Shown here in pieces: positions 36,557 through 45,910 of a stretch of DNA of 64,000 nt; the stretch's first letter is position 1, and every line of letters starts with the position of its first letter. The stretch lies in the NCBI GenBank assembly GCA_012837645.1, contig DUQU01000019.1, positions 1 to 64,000 of the forward strand, read 5' to 3'. A program made the translations under genes and the position numbers. The notes beneath the pieces were generated by a model. The model made no database searches, was not told the origin of the DNA, and was given only the letters and a program-made list of their open reading frames with translations. This DNA is from Acholeplasmataceae bacterium. Its GTDB lineage: Bacteria; Bacillota_I; Bacilli_A; Acholeplasmatales; UBA5453.

Positions 36557-37996
36557 TTGAGAAATTTAACAATGTTAATCGATTTTTATGAATTAACAAT
36601 GGCTAACAGCTATTTTTTACAAGGTAAAAATGAGTTGGCTTCTTTTGATCTTTTTTTTAGAAAAATACCAGATAATGGCGGTTACGCTATTATGGCTGGT
36701 TTAGAACAAGTCATTCAATATATTGATGAATTGGAATTTAGTAACGAAGATATTGAGTTTTTAAGAACTAAAAAGATTTTTGCTGAAGAGTTTTTGACTT
36801 ATTTAAAAAGTTTTAAATTTAGTGGTTCTTTATATGCAGTTAAAGAAGGAACACCAATTTTTCCTAATGAGCCGGTTTTGACTGTGATAGCTCCTATTAT
36901 TGAATGCCAAATTATGGAGACGATGTTGCTGCTGACTATTAATCATCAAAGTTTAATCGCCACTAAGACGGCGCGAATAGTATCGGCTGCTCAAGGTCGA
37001 AATGTGATTGAGTTTGGCTCACGAAGAGCTCAAGGTTATGACGCTGCCAATTATGGAGCGAGAGCGGCTTATATTGCAGGTGTAATCGGGAGCGCTAATA
37101 CTTTTACAGAAAGAAGATTTAACATTCCTGCTTTAGGAACGATGGCTCATAGTTATGTGCAATCTTTCCCCAGTGAGTATGAGGCTTTTTTGGCCTATGC
37201 AAAAACCTATCCTAATGACGCTCTTTTTCTAGTAGATACTTATTCTACTTTAAAATCAGGAATTCCCAACGCAATTAAGGTTGCCAAAGAATACTTAATC
37301 CCAAGAGGGCATCGTCTTAAAGGAGTTCGTATTGATTCTGGTGACTTGGCTTATTTATCAAAAGAAATTAGAAAAATGTTTGATGAAGCTGGTTTAGAAG
37401 ATGCTCAAATTACAGCCTCTAATGCCTTAGATGAATATTTGATTCAAGAGTTGTTACGTCAAGATGCTAAAATTGATTCTTTCGGGGTCGGAGAACGTCT
37501 CATTACTTCAAAGAGCGATTCTGTTTTTGGTGGTGTTTATAAGTTGTCGGCCTTAATGGAAAAGGGCAAATGGGTGCCAAAAATGAAATTAAGCGATAAT
37601 GTTGAAAAAACGACTTTGCCGGGAATAAAAGGGCTCTATCGTTTTTATGATGAAAATAATAAAGCAATCGCTGACGTTATTACTTTATCCGATGAAGTCA
37701 TCGATGCCAGCAAACCATATCATCTTTTTGATCCTATCCATCCTTGGAAGAGTAAGACGATTACTAATTACCGCGTTGTTTCTTTGCTGACACCGATTTT
37801 TATTAATGGTAATCTCGTCTATAATAAACCGAGTTTAACAGAAATAAGAAGTTACCATAAAGAAGAAATGAAAACTTTATGGGATGAAGTTAAACGTTTT
37901 GAATTTGCTCATAAGTATTATGTTGATTTATCAAAGCCATTATGGGAATTAAGAAAAAAACTGATTAATCACTATCTTGAAAAGATTGAATTATAA
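36557..37996 (+). CDS. pncB: Nicotinate phosphoribosyltransferase
   Basis: Makes nicotinate mononucleotide for NAD salvage. The 479 residues show MLIDFYELTMANSYF, the histidine region used by the family (THEE-type loop replaced by FGSRRAQGYDAANYGARAA), HSYVQSF, RIDSGDLAYLS, and GVGERLITSKSDSVFGGVYKL. It appears to start at TTG 36557, with GAGGTG nine bases before it. TG-G-TATAAT lies about 45 bases upstream. Confidence 0.9.
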   Translation: MRNLTMLIDFYELTMANSYFLQGKNELASFDLFFRKIPDNGGYAIMAGLEQVIQYIDELEFSNEDIEFLRTKKIFAEEFLTYLKSFKFSGSLYAVKEGTPIFPNEPVLTVIAPIIECQIMETMLLLTINHQSLIATKTARIVSAAQGRNVIEFGSRRAQGYDAANYGARAAYIAGVIGSANTFTERRFNIPALGTMAHSYVQSFPSEYEAFLAYAKTYPNDALFLVDTYSTLKSGIPNAIKVAKEYLIPRGHRLKGVRIDSGDLAYLSKEIRKMFDEAGLEDAQITASNALDEYLIQELLRQDAKIDSFGVGERLITSKSDSVFGGVYKLSALMEKGKWVPKMKLSDNVEKTTLPGIKGLYRFYDENNKAIADVITLSDEVIDASKPYHLFDPIHPWKSKTITNYRVVSLLTPIFINGNLVYNKPSLTEIRSYHKEEMKTLWDEVKRFEFAHKYYVDLSKPLWELRKKLINHYLEKIEL

Positions 37997-38023
37997 AATT
38001 TTAAAAGAGCAATAAACATTAAT

Positions 38024-38068
38024 GCGTTATCAAACCTAAATTAAAAAGGGTTTTGGTAACGTTTTTTT
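38024..38068 (+). terminator. Terminator of pncB
   Basis: A long hairpin, CGTTATCAAACC (38025-38036) with its bulged complement (38049-38061), followed by seven T. Confidence 0.75.
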
Positions 38069-38117
38069 ATCGCTTAAAAAAGATAGTAAATTGCTGCTTT
38101 TTTAGTCATTTTATTTA

Positions 38118-38146
38118 TGTTATAATATATGAGTAATAATTCATAT
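38118..38146 (+). promoter_or_regulatory. Metal-sensor operator and promoter of the arsR/ATPase operon
   Basis: An extended -10, TG-T-TATAAT (38118-38126), is followed at once by an inverted repeat ATATGA-N8-TCATAT (38127-38146). This matches the operator shape of SmtB/CzrA-type zinc sensors, so binding would cover the transcription start. The encoded regulator follows 14 bases later. Confidence 0.8.
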
Positions 38147-38160
38147 GTGGAGGTGCTCAT

Positions 38161-38472
38161 ATGTTGTTGGAATTTAAAATAAAAGAAAAATTAACAAGTA
38201 TATTTAAAGGGTTGGCAGACTCAACAAGGTTAGATATTTTAACATTGTTAAGCCAAAAGGAACGTTCTGTTTCTGAAATAGTGGCGCTCTTGACAATTAG
38301 TCAAAGTGCGGTTAGCCACCAACTAAAAACTTTAAAAGAAGCTGCGTTAGTAAAAGGAATTAGAAAAGGTAAATATGTTATTTATAGTTTAAACGATGAT
38401 CATGTCTATCAAATCTTTACTCAAGCAGTGGAACATGCTAAAGAAATGATTAATGAGGAAAAAAATGTCTAA
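38161..38472 (+). CDS. ArsR/SmtB-family zinc- or cobalt-type metal sensor
   Basis: A winged-helix repressor of 103 residues. The recognition helix lies around SQSAVSHQLKTLKEA. The C-terminal helix carries D79-x-H81-x10-H92-x2-E95, the alpha-5 metal site of SmtB-type sensors (CzrA has His in the last position). There is no alpha-3N cysteine site, so a zinc or cobalt signal is more likely than arsenic, cadmium or lead. It should leave its operator (38127-38146) when metal binds and so allow expression of the ATPase that overlaps its end. Confidence 0.9.
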   Translation: MLLEFKIKEKLTSIFKGLADSTRLDILTLLSQKERSVSEIVALLTISQSAVSHQLKTLKEAALVKGIRKGKYVIYSLNDDHVYQIFTQAVEHAKEMINEEKNV

Positions 38473-40390
38473 TAACAATGAAAAAGTAAAACAAGACCAT
38501 CATCACCATCAAATTTTTTTAATACTTTATCTTGTGGGAGTGGCACTCTTTTTGGCGAGTCTTTTTATTGAGCCATTAAAAGTTGTTAAATTTGCTTTTC
38601 CAAGTAATTATTTATTAATACCATTATATGTTTTAATGGTTTTATTAATGGGAGTTGAAATTGTTTTTGAAGCAACAATGAAACTTTTAAAAGCGTTAAT
38701 AAAAGAAAAAAAGTTTCTTCCTGATATTCACCTTTTGATGAGCCTTGGTGTTTTGGGTGCTTTTATTATTGGCAAATATATTGAAGGAGTCTTGCTCTTT
38801 TTAATTTTTGGAGGAGCTCATTTTTTAGAAGATTTAGTTAGTAAAAGAAGTAGTGCTAACATCGAAAAACTACTAAATTTAACTCCTCCCAAAGCTCGTT
38901 TAATTAGTGCTGATGGAACTATTGAGATTGTCAGTAGTGAAAGTCTTTTAATCGATGATGAAATTAAGGTGCTTCCTGGTGATGTTATTGCCCGTGATGG
39001 CGTTATTATTAGTGGTATTAGTGAAATTGATGAGGCGATTATTACTGGTGAAGACCTACCTAAACTTAAAACTGTCGATGAAGAAGTTTATGCAGGGACG
39101 ATTAATTATAGTGGTACTTTAATTGTTAAAATAAATAAAACTGAACAAGAAACGATTTTAGCTAAGATAGTAAAAATGGTAAAAGAAACTAAAACCAGTT
39201 ACACTAAAACAGCCCTCATAATTAAAAAAATAGAACCAATTTTCGTGAGCGTTGTTTTAATAATAGCACCACTTTTTTATTTAGCAGGCTTATTTTTATT
39301 TAAATGGGGTTATCATGATAGTTTTATTAGAACGATAGTGCTTTTAATTGGTGCCTCTCCTTGTGCACTAGCGGTTACCGATATTCCAGCAACCCTATCG
39401 GCGCTATCTTTTCTTGCAAAGAAAGGGATTATTTTTAAAAGTGGCGATATTTTAGCTAATGTTAGTGAAATAGATGTTATTGCTTTTGATAAAACGGGTA
39501 CTCTCACTGTAGGAAAACCAGAGTTAAATGAACTGCTTTTCTCAAGTGAAGTTAAAGAAGAAGAAAAAGCTTTTTATGAACAAATAATTTATTCTTTAGA
39601 GTATCAAGCAAATCATCCTCTAGCAAGAGCGGTGATGAATTATTTTAAAGATCAAACTAACCTTGATTTAACAGTTATTAATGAAATAGGAATTGGTGTT
39701 AAAGCCAATTATGACAATCACCTTTATAGTCTTTTAAAAGCTGACGGTAATTTAGCGAAAGAGTTAAAAGAACGAGAAGCTGTTTTTTTAAAGTTAGGGA
39801 AGACGGTTGTTTATTTTAAAAAAGACAATAAAACGCTCGCTTTATTAGCTTTTAGTGATGAAATAAACGAGGGTGCTAATGATGTTATTTCCTATTTTAA
39901 TAACGCCGATATTAAAACGGTTTTAATTACTGGCGATAATAAGAAGACGGCTTTAGAAGTTCAAAATAAATTAAAGATTGCGGCTTGTTATAGTGATGTT
40001 TTACCGGAAGAAAAAGCTGCTATTATTAAAACTCTTCAAAAAAATAATCAAAGCGTTTTAATGGTTGGGGACGGGATTAACGATGCAGTCGCTTTAAAAA
40101 GTGCTGACATTGGAATTTCAATGGGTGATGGAACTGATATCGCGATTGAAGTTTCTGATGGGGTGCTAGTAAAAAACGATTTAAGCAAATTATCACTTAT
40201 CCACCGTGTTAGTAAGCGTTTAAAAAGAGTGGTTTTAGAAAATATTATCTTTGCTTTAGGAGTAGTAGTGCTCTTGTTTATTTTGAATATTTTTGGTTTA
40301 ATGAAGATGTCTTATGCAGTTGTTATTCATGAGGGGAGTACTTTATTAGTAATTTTAAGTGGCTTAAGATTGTTAGTTGAGAACTATTAA
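38465..40390 (+). CDS. P1B-4-type heavy-metal-exporting ATPase
   Basis: A 641-residue P-type ATPase. It has an N-terminal HHHH (12-15) instead of a classic metal-binding domain, the transport motif SPC (298-300), phosphorylation aspartate D342 in FDKTGT, the P1B HP dipeptide (QANHPLA), the hinge GDGINDA, and HEGST at 622-626 in the last spans. SPC with HEGxT marks subgroup P1B-4 (cobalt, iron or zinc export, such as PfeT/CtpD). I start it at 38465 (MSNNNEK) after AGGAA. It overlaps the sensor gene by eight bases and shares its operator. Confidence 0.93.
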   Translation: MSNNNEKVKQDHHHHQIFLILYLVGVALFLASLFIEPLKVVKFAFPSNYLLIPLYVLMVLLMGVEIVFEATMKLLKALIKEKKFLPDIHLLMSLGVLGAFIIGKYIEGVLLFLIFGGAHFLEDLVSKRSSANIEKLLNLTPPKARLISADGTIEIVSSESLLIDDEIKVLPGDVIARDGVIISGISEIDEAIITGEDLPKLKTVDEEVYAGTINYSGTLIVKINKTEQETILAKIVKMVKETKTSYTKTALIIKKIEPIFVSVVLIIAPLFYLAGLFLFKWGYHDSFIRTIVLLIGASPCALAVTDIPATLSALSFLAKKGIIFKSGDILANVSEIDVIAFDKTGTLTVGKPELNELLFSSEVKEEEKAFYEQIIYSLEYQANHPLARAVMNYFKDQTNLDLTVINEIGIGVKANYDNHLYSLLKADGNLAKELKEREAVFLKLGKTVVYFKKDNKTLALLAFSDEINEGANDVISYFNNADIKTVLITGDNKKTALEVQNKLKIAACYSDVLPEEKAAIIKTLQKNNQSVLMVGDGINDAVALKSADIGISMGDGTDIAIEVSDGVLVKNDLSKLSLIHRVSKRLKRVVLENIIFALGVVVLLFILNIFGLMKMSYAVVIHEGSTLLVILSGLRLLVENY

Positions 40391-40404
40391 GGAGGGATAA
40401 GAAA

Positions 40405-41298
40405 ATGATTAAAGAAAAATTAGCATCTGTCTTTGATTTTGTGGGAGTTATCGATGTTACTCGTTATCCCAATTATCAAAAGGAAGCTTTGTTAGCTGGT
40501 TTTAAAAGCATTTTCGTAGTAGGACTTGCTTATCCTAATCTTACTTATCCTCATCAATCTGATGCTTTTTTAGCTAGTATGTATACTTATGGACTTGATT
40601 ATCATGATGTTATTAGAAGGCTTGCTCAAGAGGTTTTAAAAGGTGAAGACTATCAAGTCTTAGTTGACAACCATCAACTTAATGAAAGAAAAGCATTGGA
40701 ATTGACAGGATTAGCTTATTGGGCTAAAAATGATTTAATGATTTCTAAACAGTTTGGCAGTTACTTTTTTATCGGTTTAGTGTTAACTCCAAAAAGATAT
40801 CCTGAAGTAATTGTTGAAAATGATGATTCTTGTGGGGATTGCCAGCTTTGTATAGAGGCTTGTCCGGTTAATGCTTTAAGAGGTGGCTTTAAAATAGCTC
40901 AATGCTTGAGCGCTTTAAATCAAAAAAAAGGGCCGCTCTCAGAACTTACAATAAAGAAAAATTATTTACTATTAGGTTGTGATATTTGTCAGCGTGTTTG
41001 TCCTAAAAATAGAGGTATTGTCAATGATTGGCATCACCATTTTAAAAAAAGGGAAACTACTTATGTTTTAATTGCCGATCTTTTTAATTTAAGTAATAAA
41101 CAGTTTAACTTAAAATATGGCAAGCATGCTTATTTATGGAAAGGTAAGACGCTCTTGTTAAGAAATGCCTTAACACTCTTGTTAAAAACTAAAAATACTA
41201 ACTATAATGAGCAAATTAAAAAAACTATTGCTGATCAAAAATACCCAAAGTGGTACAAAGAAGATGCTCTAAAGATTTTAAAGAGGTTAGAAAGCTGA
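40405..41298 (+). CDS. queG: Epoxyqueuosine reductase QueG, short form
   Basis: The cobalamin-dependent last step of queuosine synthesis in tRNA. The 297 residues show the core with LAYWAKND and QFGSYFFIG, then two 4Fe-4S clusters: CGDCQLCIEACP (with C later) and CDICQRVCPKN. The usual C-terminal HEAT-repeat part is largely missing (most QueG proteins have about 370-390 residues). A GGAGGG site precedes the start, 14 bases after the ATPase. The TrmL gene starts inside its stop. Confidence 0.85.
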   Translation: MIKEKLASVFDFVGVIDVTRYPNYQKEALLAGFKSIFVVGLAYPNLTYPHQSDAFLASMYTYGLDYHDVIRRLAQEVLKGEDYQVLVDNHQLNERKALELTGLAYWAKNDLMISKQFGSYFFIGLVLTPKRYPEVIVENDDSCGDCQLCIEACPVNALRGGFKIAQCLSALNQKKGPLSELTIKKNYLLLGCDICQRVCPKNRGIVNDWHHHFKKRETTYVLIADLFNLSNKQFNLKYGKHAYLWKGKTLLLRNALTLLLKTKNTNYNEQIKKTIADQKYPKWYKEDALKILKRLES

Positions 41299-41819
41299 TG
41301 TTAAATATTGTTTTATATGAACCGCTTATCCCCCAAAATACTGGAAATATTATTAGAACTTGTGTGGGCATTGATGCTAAACTACATTTAATTAAGCCTT
41401 TAGGTTTTAGTTTGGATGATAAGTACTTAAAACGGAGTGGTTTGGATTATTTTAAAAAAGTTTCATTAACAGTTTATGAAAACTTTTCTCTATTTGAAAA
41501 AGTTAATAAAGGGCATTATTTTTATTTTTCCCGTTACGGCCAAAAAAGTTACCATGAAATCGACTTTAAGGCCTTTAAAGGGGCCGTCTATTTGATTTTT
41601 GGTAAAGAAACAACTGGTGTGGAAAGAACTTTGTTAGCCACTAATCTCGCTCATGTTTACCGAATCCCTCATAATGATAAAATTAGATCTCTTAATTTAA
41701 GTAATAGCGTCGCTATTGTAAGTTATGAATATTTGCGGCAGTTAGATTTTAATAATTTATCTAAAGTGGAGCCGGATACTTTAAAAGGAAAAGATTATTT
41801 AAGTAATTTCAAAAAATAA
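41298..41819 (+). CDS. trmL: tRNA (cytidine/uridine-34-2'-O)-methyltransferase
   Basis: A SPOUT methyltransferase (YibK/CspR family) of 173 residues that methylates the wobble ribose of some leucine tRNAs. The pattern PQNTGNIIRTC, the knot region IFGKETTG and the final RSLNLSNSVAIVSYE are all present. It starts at ATG 41298, sharing one base with the queG stop; a longer frame from 41250 lies inside queG. Confidence 0.93.
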   Translation: MLNIVLYEPLIPQNTGNIIRTCVGIDAKLHLIKPLGFSLDDKYLKRSGLDYFKKVSLTVYENFSLFEKVNKGHYFYFSRYGQKSYHEIDFKAFKGAVYLIFGKETTGVERTLLATNLAHVYRIPHNDKIRSLNLSNSVAIVSYEYLRQLDFNNLSKVEPDTLKGKDYLSNFKK

Positions 41820-41825
41820 AAAGTA

Positions 41826-41877
41826 CCTTAATAGGGAAACTTGTTTTTCTGAAACAGGTATCATTTTAAGGCTTTTT
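41826..41877 (+). terminator. Two-part hairpin between trmL and ackA
   Basis: An outer stem CCTTAA (41826-41831) with TTAAGG (41866-41871) followed by CTTTTT, enclosing an inner hairpin ACTTGTTT with AAACAGGT (one G-U). A TATACT box begins five bases later (41882-41887), so this could be the end of the upstream operon. An attenuator is less likely. Confidence 0.5.
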
Positions 41878-41922
41878 AAGGTATACTAATGTTTGGTGAA
41901 ATAAAGATTGGAGATAGATATC

Positions 41923-43110
41923 ATGAAAATTATTAGTGTTAATAGTGGATCGAGTAGTTTAAAATTTCAGCTTTATCAAATGCCAGAAGAAACAGTTATT
42001 GCGAGTGGTCAAGTCGAAAAAATCGGTTTTAAAGATAGTGTTTGTACTTTAAAGCATAACGGCGAAATCAGAAAAGAGACTTTAGCAGTTAAAAATCATA
42101 CCCAAGCAGCAAAATTGATAATTGATGGTTTAATAAACGAGCAAGTTTTAACAAGTATGCAAGAAATAAATGGAGTGGGACATCGTATTGTTCAAGGTGG
42201 AGAAGTCTTCGATAGAAGTACTTTAGTCAATAAAAAGGTAATTGAACAAATTTTAATTTTAGGAGAAATGGCGCCACTTCATAATTACGCTCATGTAGAA
42301 GCGATTAATGGTTTTTTAAAAGTCCTTCCCGATATCCCTCACGTTGTTGTTTTTGATACTACTTTTCATCAAACGATGAAAGCTGATGCTTATATGTATT
42401 CAACACCTTACGAGTGGTATTTAAATTATGGAATTAGAAAATATGGTTTTCATGGTAGTAGTCATAAATATGTTAGTGAAAAAACTAATGAACTTTTAAA
42501 GTTAGAAAATAGTAAAGTAATCGTTTGTCATATCGGTAATGGTGCTAGTTTAAGCGCGGTTGTTAATGGTAAATGTGTTGATACAAGTATGGGCTTTACG
42601 CCTTTAGAAGGTATTCCAATGGGAACGAGAACGGGTTCTCTTGATCCAGCGATTTTGAGCTATATGGAAAAGAAGTTAAATGTTAGTAGTGATGAGATGT
42701 ATGAAATTTTAAATAAAAAGAGTGGCTACTTAGGAGTTAGTCAACTTTCAAGTGATGCTCGAGACTTAGAAGAAGCAGCTTTTCGAGGTCATAAGCAAGC
42801 GATATTAGCTTTTGAACTTCAAGCAAAAAGAATAGCTGATTATATCGGTTCTTATTATGTCTATATGGGAGGATTAGACGCGGTTAGTTTTACTGCTGGG
42901 ATTGGCGAAAATTCACCCTACCTGAGAAAGTTGGTGTTAGAGCGCTTAAAAGTGTTAGGTGTTTTAATCGATGAAGAAGCCAACAACAACAATCGTCTGC
43001 TTATTTCTAGTCCTGATTCTAAAGTTAAAATTTACGTAATTAAAACCAATGAAGAATTGGTAATTGCGAGAGATACGATGGCATTTATTAAAAACAATAA
43101 CATCGTTTAA
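41923..43110 (+). CDS. ackA: Acetate kinase
   Basis: Makes ATP and acetate from acetyl phosphate. The 395 residues begin with MKIISVNSGSSSLKFQ, with HRIVQGGE, FDTTFH, the KYGFHGSSHKYV signature, GMTPLEG-type GFTPLEGIPMGTRTGSLDP and TAGIGEN. I start it at 41923, nine bases after GGAG. pta is not in the window. A strong terminator follows, so it is transcribed alone. Confidence 0.96.
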   Translation: MKIISVNSGSSSLKFQLYQMPEETVIASGQVEKIGFKDSVCTLKHNGEIRKETLAVKNHTQAAKLIIDGLINEQVLTSMQEINGVGHRIVQGGEVFDRSTLVNKKVIEQILILGEMAPLHNYAHVEAINGFLKVLPDIPHVVVFDTTFHQTMKADAYMYSTPYEWYLNYGIRKYGFHGSSHKYVSEKTNELLKLENSKVIVCHIGNGASLSAVVNGKCVDTSMGFTPLEGIPMGTRTGSLDPAILSYMEKKLNVSSDEMYEILNKKSGYLGVSQLSSDARDLEEAAFRGHKQAILAFELQAKRIADYIGSYYVYMGGLDAVSFTAGIGENSPYLRKLVLERLKVLGVLIDEEANNNNRLLISSPDSKVKIYVIKTNEELVIARDTMAFIKNNNIV

Positions 43111-43132
43111 GCATTAAGAGAGTAGTTAAAGA

Positions 43133-43176
43133 AAACCCTTTGATTCTTTTTTTAAAAAGAAAAGAGGGTTTTTTAT
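43133..43176 (+). terminator. Terminator of ackA
   Basis: A long imperfect stem-loop with AAACCCTTT on one side and AAGAGGGTTT on the other, ending in six T. Confidence 0.8.
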
Positions 43177-43318
43177 TTGTAATTTCGAAGACTAAAAGGT
43201 AATCAAAAGAGAATGTTTTTAAAAAAATATTAATTCTAATAAGTAAAAAAAATCTTATTTTTAGGCTCCTTATGTTAAAATATAAACAATCGATAAAAAA
43301 TTTCTTGGGAGGGAAGCT

Positions 43319-44497
43319 ATGTGGGTAAAAAGAAGACATAAGATTTTCCATAAACTAGCGAGAAGAATAGCTTATTGTATTTTTAGATTGAAGTATCGGT
43401 TCCGCTCTAAATTATATAAGTTACCTAAGGAACCACATTTAATTCTATTTAATCATGTTAGCAATCTCGATCCGGTTTTTGTAGGACTTTCTTTTACGAG
43501 GCCAACCTATTTTATCGCTAATGAAGATTTATTTAATATTCCTTATGTTTCTAAAATTTTAAATTATTTAGTGGCTCCAATCCCCAAACAAAAATCTGTT
43601 CGTGATTCTAGTGCGATTAGAACTTCACTGAAAATTATTAAAGAGGGCGGTAATATTGGTGTCGCTCCGGAAGGAAATAGAACATATAGTGGTAGTTTAG
43701 GGTTTATTGATATCGCTATTAGTAAGTTTGCAAAACTATTAAAAGTTCCGGTTGTGCTTTACTCAATTAAAGGGGTATTTGGTGTTAATCCGCGCTTTTC
43801 TATTGATATTAGAAAAGGAAAGATATTTGGTAAGGTAGAAAGGATTCTTACTGTTGAAGAAGTGAAGACTCTTAGTAATGAAGAATTATTAGAAGTTATT
43901 AAAACCACTCTCACTGTCGATGATAGTAAACTTGATTTACCTTATAAGGGTAAAAAACGGGCTGAGGAGTTGGAAAGTGTTTTTTATCTTTGTCCAGTGT
44001 GCCAACAATTTCATACTATCTACTCTAAAGGTAATTACTTTGGCTGCGGTAATTGTGGTTATCAAGTGGAATATACTGAAAAATTGCTTTTTGAAAGTGA
44101 TGATGATCGTTTTAAATTTAAAACTATTAAAGAATATTATCAATTTCAAATTGAATATCTTAAAAAATATCCTTATCAAGGTTTAACTTATAGTGATGAT
44201 AATATCGTTTTAGTAAAAGCTTTTATGCACCAAAAAAGAGAAAAACTTTTAAAAGGACGTCTGTCTTTAAATAAAGAGCGCTTATTAATAGACGGTGTTG
44301 ATGGTAAAAGAGAGTTTTTATTAGAGGAGATTGTTTCTTTAGCAATTGTTTATCATAACACTTTAATCGTCAACTTAAGGGATGAGAAGTATCATCTTCA
44401 GGGTGATAGTAAATTTAATGCTTTAAAGTACTTACATTTATATACATTAATTAAAAACGAAACAAAAGGAGAAGAAGATGAATTTTTGGGAATTTGA
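43319..44497 (+). CDS. PlsC-type acyltransferase with C-terminal zinc ribbon
   Basis: The first 205 residues are a lysophospholipid acyltransferase domain: the catalytic H46-x4-D51 (NHVSNLD) and APEGNR (116-121) in place of the usual EGTRS. Then a zinc ribbon follows (C225, C228, C243, C246; CPVC and CGNC), and after it about 140 residues of charged beta-type sequence. The fusion is unusual. The substrate is probably lysophosphatidate or a relative; the zinc ribbon could bind acyl carrier protein or RNA, which is a guess. A GGGAGGG site precedes the start. The next gene begins inside its end. Confidence 0.8.
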   Translation: MWVKRRHKIFHKLARRIAYCIFRLKYRFRSKLYKLPKEPHLILFNHVSNLDPVFVGLSFTRPTYFIANEDLFNIPYVSKILNYLVAPIPKQKSVRDSSAIRTSLKIIKEGGNIGVAPEGNRTYSGSLGFIDIAISKFAKLLKVPVVLYSIKGVFGVNPRFSIDIRKGKIFGKVERILTVEEVKTLSNEELLEVIKTTLTVDDSKLDLPYKGKKRAEELESVFYLCPVCQQFHTIYSKGNYFGCGNCGYQVEYTEKLLFESDDDRFKFKTIKEYYQFQIEYLKKYPYQGLTYSDDNIVLVKAFMHQKREKLLKGRLSLNKERLLIDGVDGKREFLLEEIVSLAIVYHNTLIVNLRDEKYHLQGDSKFNALKYLHLYTLIKNETKGEEDEFLGI

Positions 44498-45884
44498 GTT
44501 AAATACTTTTGATGTTTGGGTCTTTTTAGGTATTTTAGTTATTGTTTTTTTATTAGCGAATGTTTTAAGAAGAAAGGTGGGTTTTATCCGCAGTTCTTTA
44601 TTACCAACAGCTTTAATTGGAGGACTAATAATGTTGATATTAAAGTCCTTTGGGCTTTTTGATCAACTTTTTGACGTTAAAAAGATGAATAAGTTTATGG
44701 AGTCTGTTACTTATCATACCTTAGCATTAGGTGTAATTGCCTTGATGTTAAAGTCAACGACTAAAGATAAAAATAAAGAAGCTCAAAAACAAATTTTTAA
44801 TGCAGGACTTATTACCGTTAATACTTATTTAATTCAAGCGATAGTAGGAACGGCATTAACTGTTTTATTAGCAGTAACCTTTTTAAAAGATTTGTTTCCC
44901 GCTGCTGGTTTATTACTGCCATTAGGTTTTGGACAAGGTAGTGGGCAAGCGAATAACTTTGGAAGCATGTTTCAAACCAAACATGGTTTTGTAGGTGGGA
45001 CAAGTTTTGGACTTTCAATCGCGACGATTGGTTTTTTAGTGGCGGGAATAGTAGGTGTTTTTCATATCAATTTAATGAGAAGGAAAGGTCGTATTAAAAT
45101 TGGTGAGGATGCTACTTTTACTTCTATCGAAGAAACGGTTTCTCCAAATGAAATTCCAGTTTCTGAAACTGTCGATAGACTTTCTATTCAGGTCGCTTTG
45201 ATTATGGTAGTTTATTTTATTACTTTTTTATTGATGTTTGGGGTTGAAAATTTAAAAATAGGTGCTTTTGGTGATGACACTTTAAAGCCGATGATTTGGG
45301 GTTTTAACTTCTTAATTGGCTCGTTATTTGCGGTATTATTGAAATTCGTTTTCAAAAGACTAAAAACAAGAGATTTAATGACGAGAGATTATCCTAATAA
45401 TTATTTACTTAATAGAATTAGTGGTTTCATGTTTGATTTAATGATTATTGCAGGAACAGCCGCGATTGAAATTGAAGTAATGAAGCATTTAGTACTACCG
45501 TTAGTTATTATTACTTTTGTGGGAACGATAGTGACTTACTTTTATGTTAGAACGCTCGCGTATAAAATGTTTCCTAGTTATCAAGAAGAAGCATTTGTTT
45601 CACTTTTTGGAATGTTAACTGGTACAAATTCAACGGGAATGATTTTACTAAGAGAAGTAGATCCGCACTTTGAAACTCCAGCAGCAAGCAATTTAATTTA
45701 TCAATCATTTTACGCAATCGCTTTAGGTTTTCCACTTTTCTTACTATTAGGCTTAGCTCCACGTGGCCTTAATGAAACTTTAATTACTTTAGCAATTGTA
45801 ATTGTGATGTTTATCGCCTTCAATATCCTCTTACTAAGAGCACAAATCTTTAAGAGTAAAACAAAAAAACCAACCACTAGTTGA
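44478..45884 (+). CDS. Sodium/glutamate symporter-like carrier (ESS family)
   Basis: A polytopic membrane protein of 468 residues. The region GFGQGSGQANNFG (about residues 152-164) and the following TIGFLVAGIVG correspond to the SGGHG loop and helix of GltS, and the second half repeats the pattern around LTGTNSTGM. The substrate could be glutamate or another carboxylate; the loop differs from true GltS. It starts 20 bases inside the acyltransferase gene. A weak hairpin overlaps the stop codon. Confidence 0.7.
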   Translation: MNFWEFELNTFDVWVFLGILVIVFLLANVLRRKVGFIRSSLLPTALIGGLIMLILKSFGLFDQLFDVKKMNKFMESVTYHTLALGVIALMLKSTTKDKNKEAQKQIFNAGLITVNTYLIQAIVGTALTVLLAVTFLKDLFPAAGLLLPLGFGQGSGQANNFGSMFQTKHGFVGGTSFGLSIATIGFLVAGIVGVFHINLMRRKGRIKIGEDATFTSIEETVSPNEIPVSETVDRLSIQVALIMVVYFITFLLMFGVENLKIGAFGDDTLKPMIWGFNFLIGSLFAVLLKFVFKRLKTRDLMTRDYPNNYLLNRISGFMFDLMIIAGTAAIEIEVMKHLVLPLVIITFVGTIVTYFYVRTLAYKMFPSYQEEAFVSLFGMLTGTNSTGMILLREVDPHFETPAASNLIYQSFYAIALGFPLFLLLGLAPRGLNETLITLAIVIVMFIAFNILLLRAQIFKSKTKKPTTS

Positions 45885-45902
45885 TTGGCTTTAAAGTTTT
45901 TT
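45868..45902 (+). terminator. Weak terminator at the end of the carrier gene
   Basis: CCAACCAC pairs imperfectly with TGATTGG across the stop codon, followed by CTTTAAAGTTTTTT. It could act on either strand. Confidence 0.4.
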
Positions 45903-45910
45903 AAAAAGTT

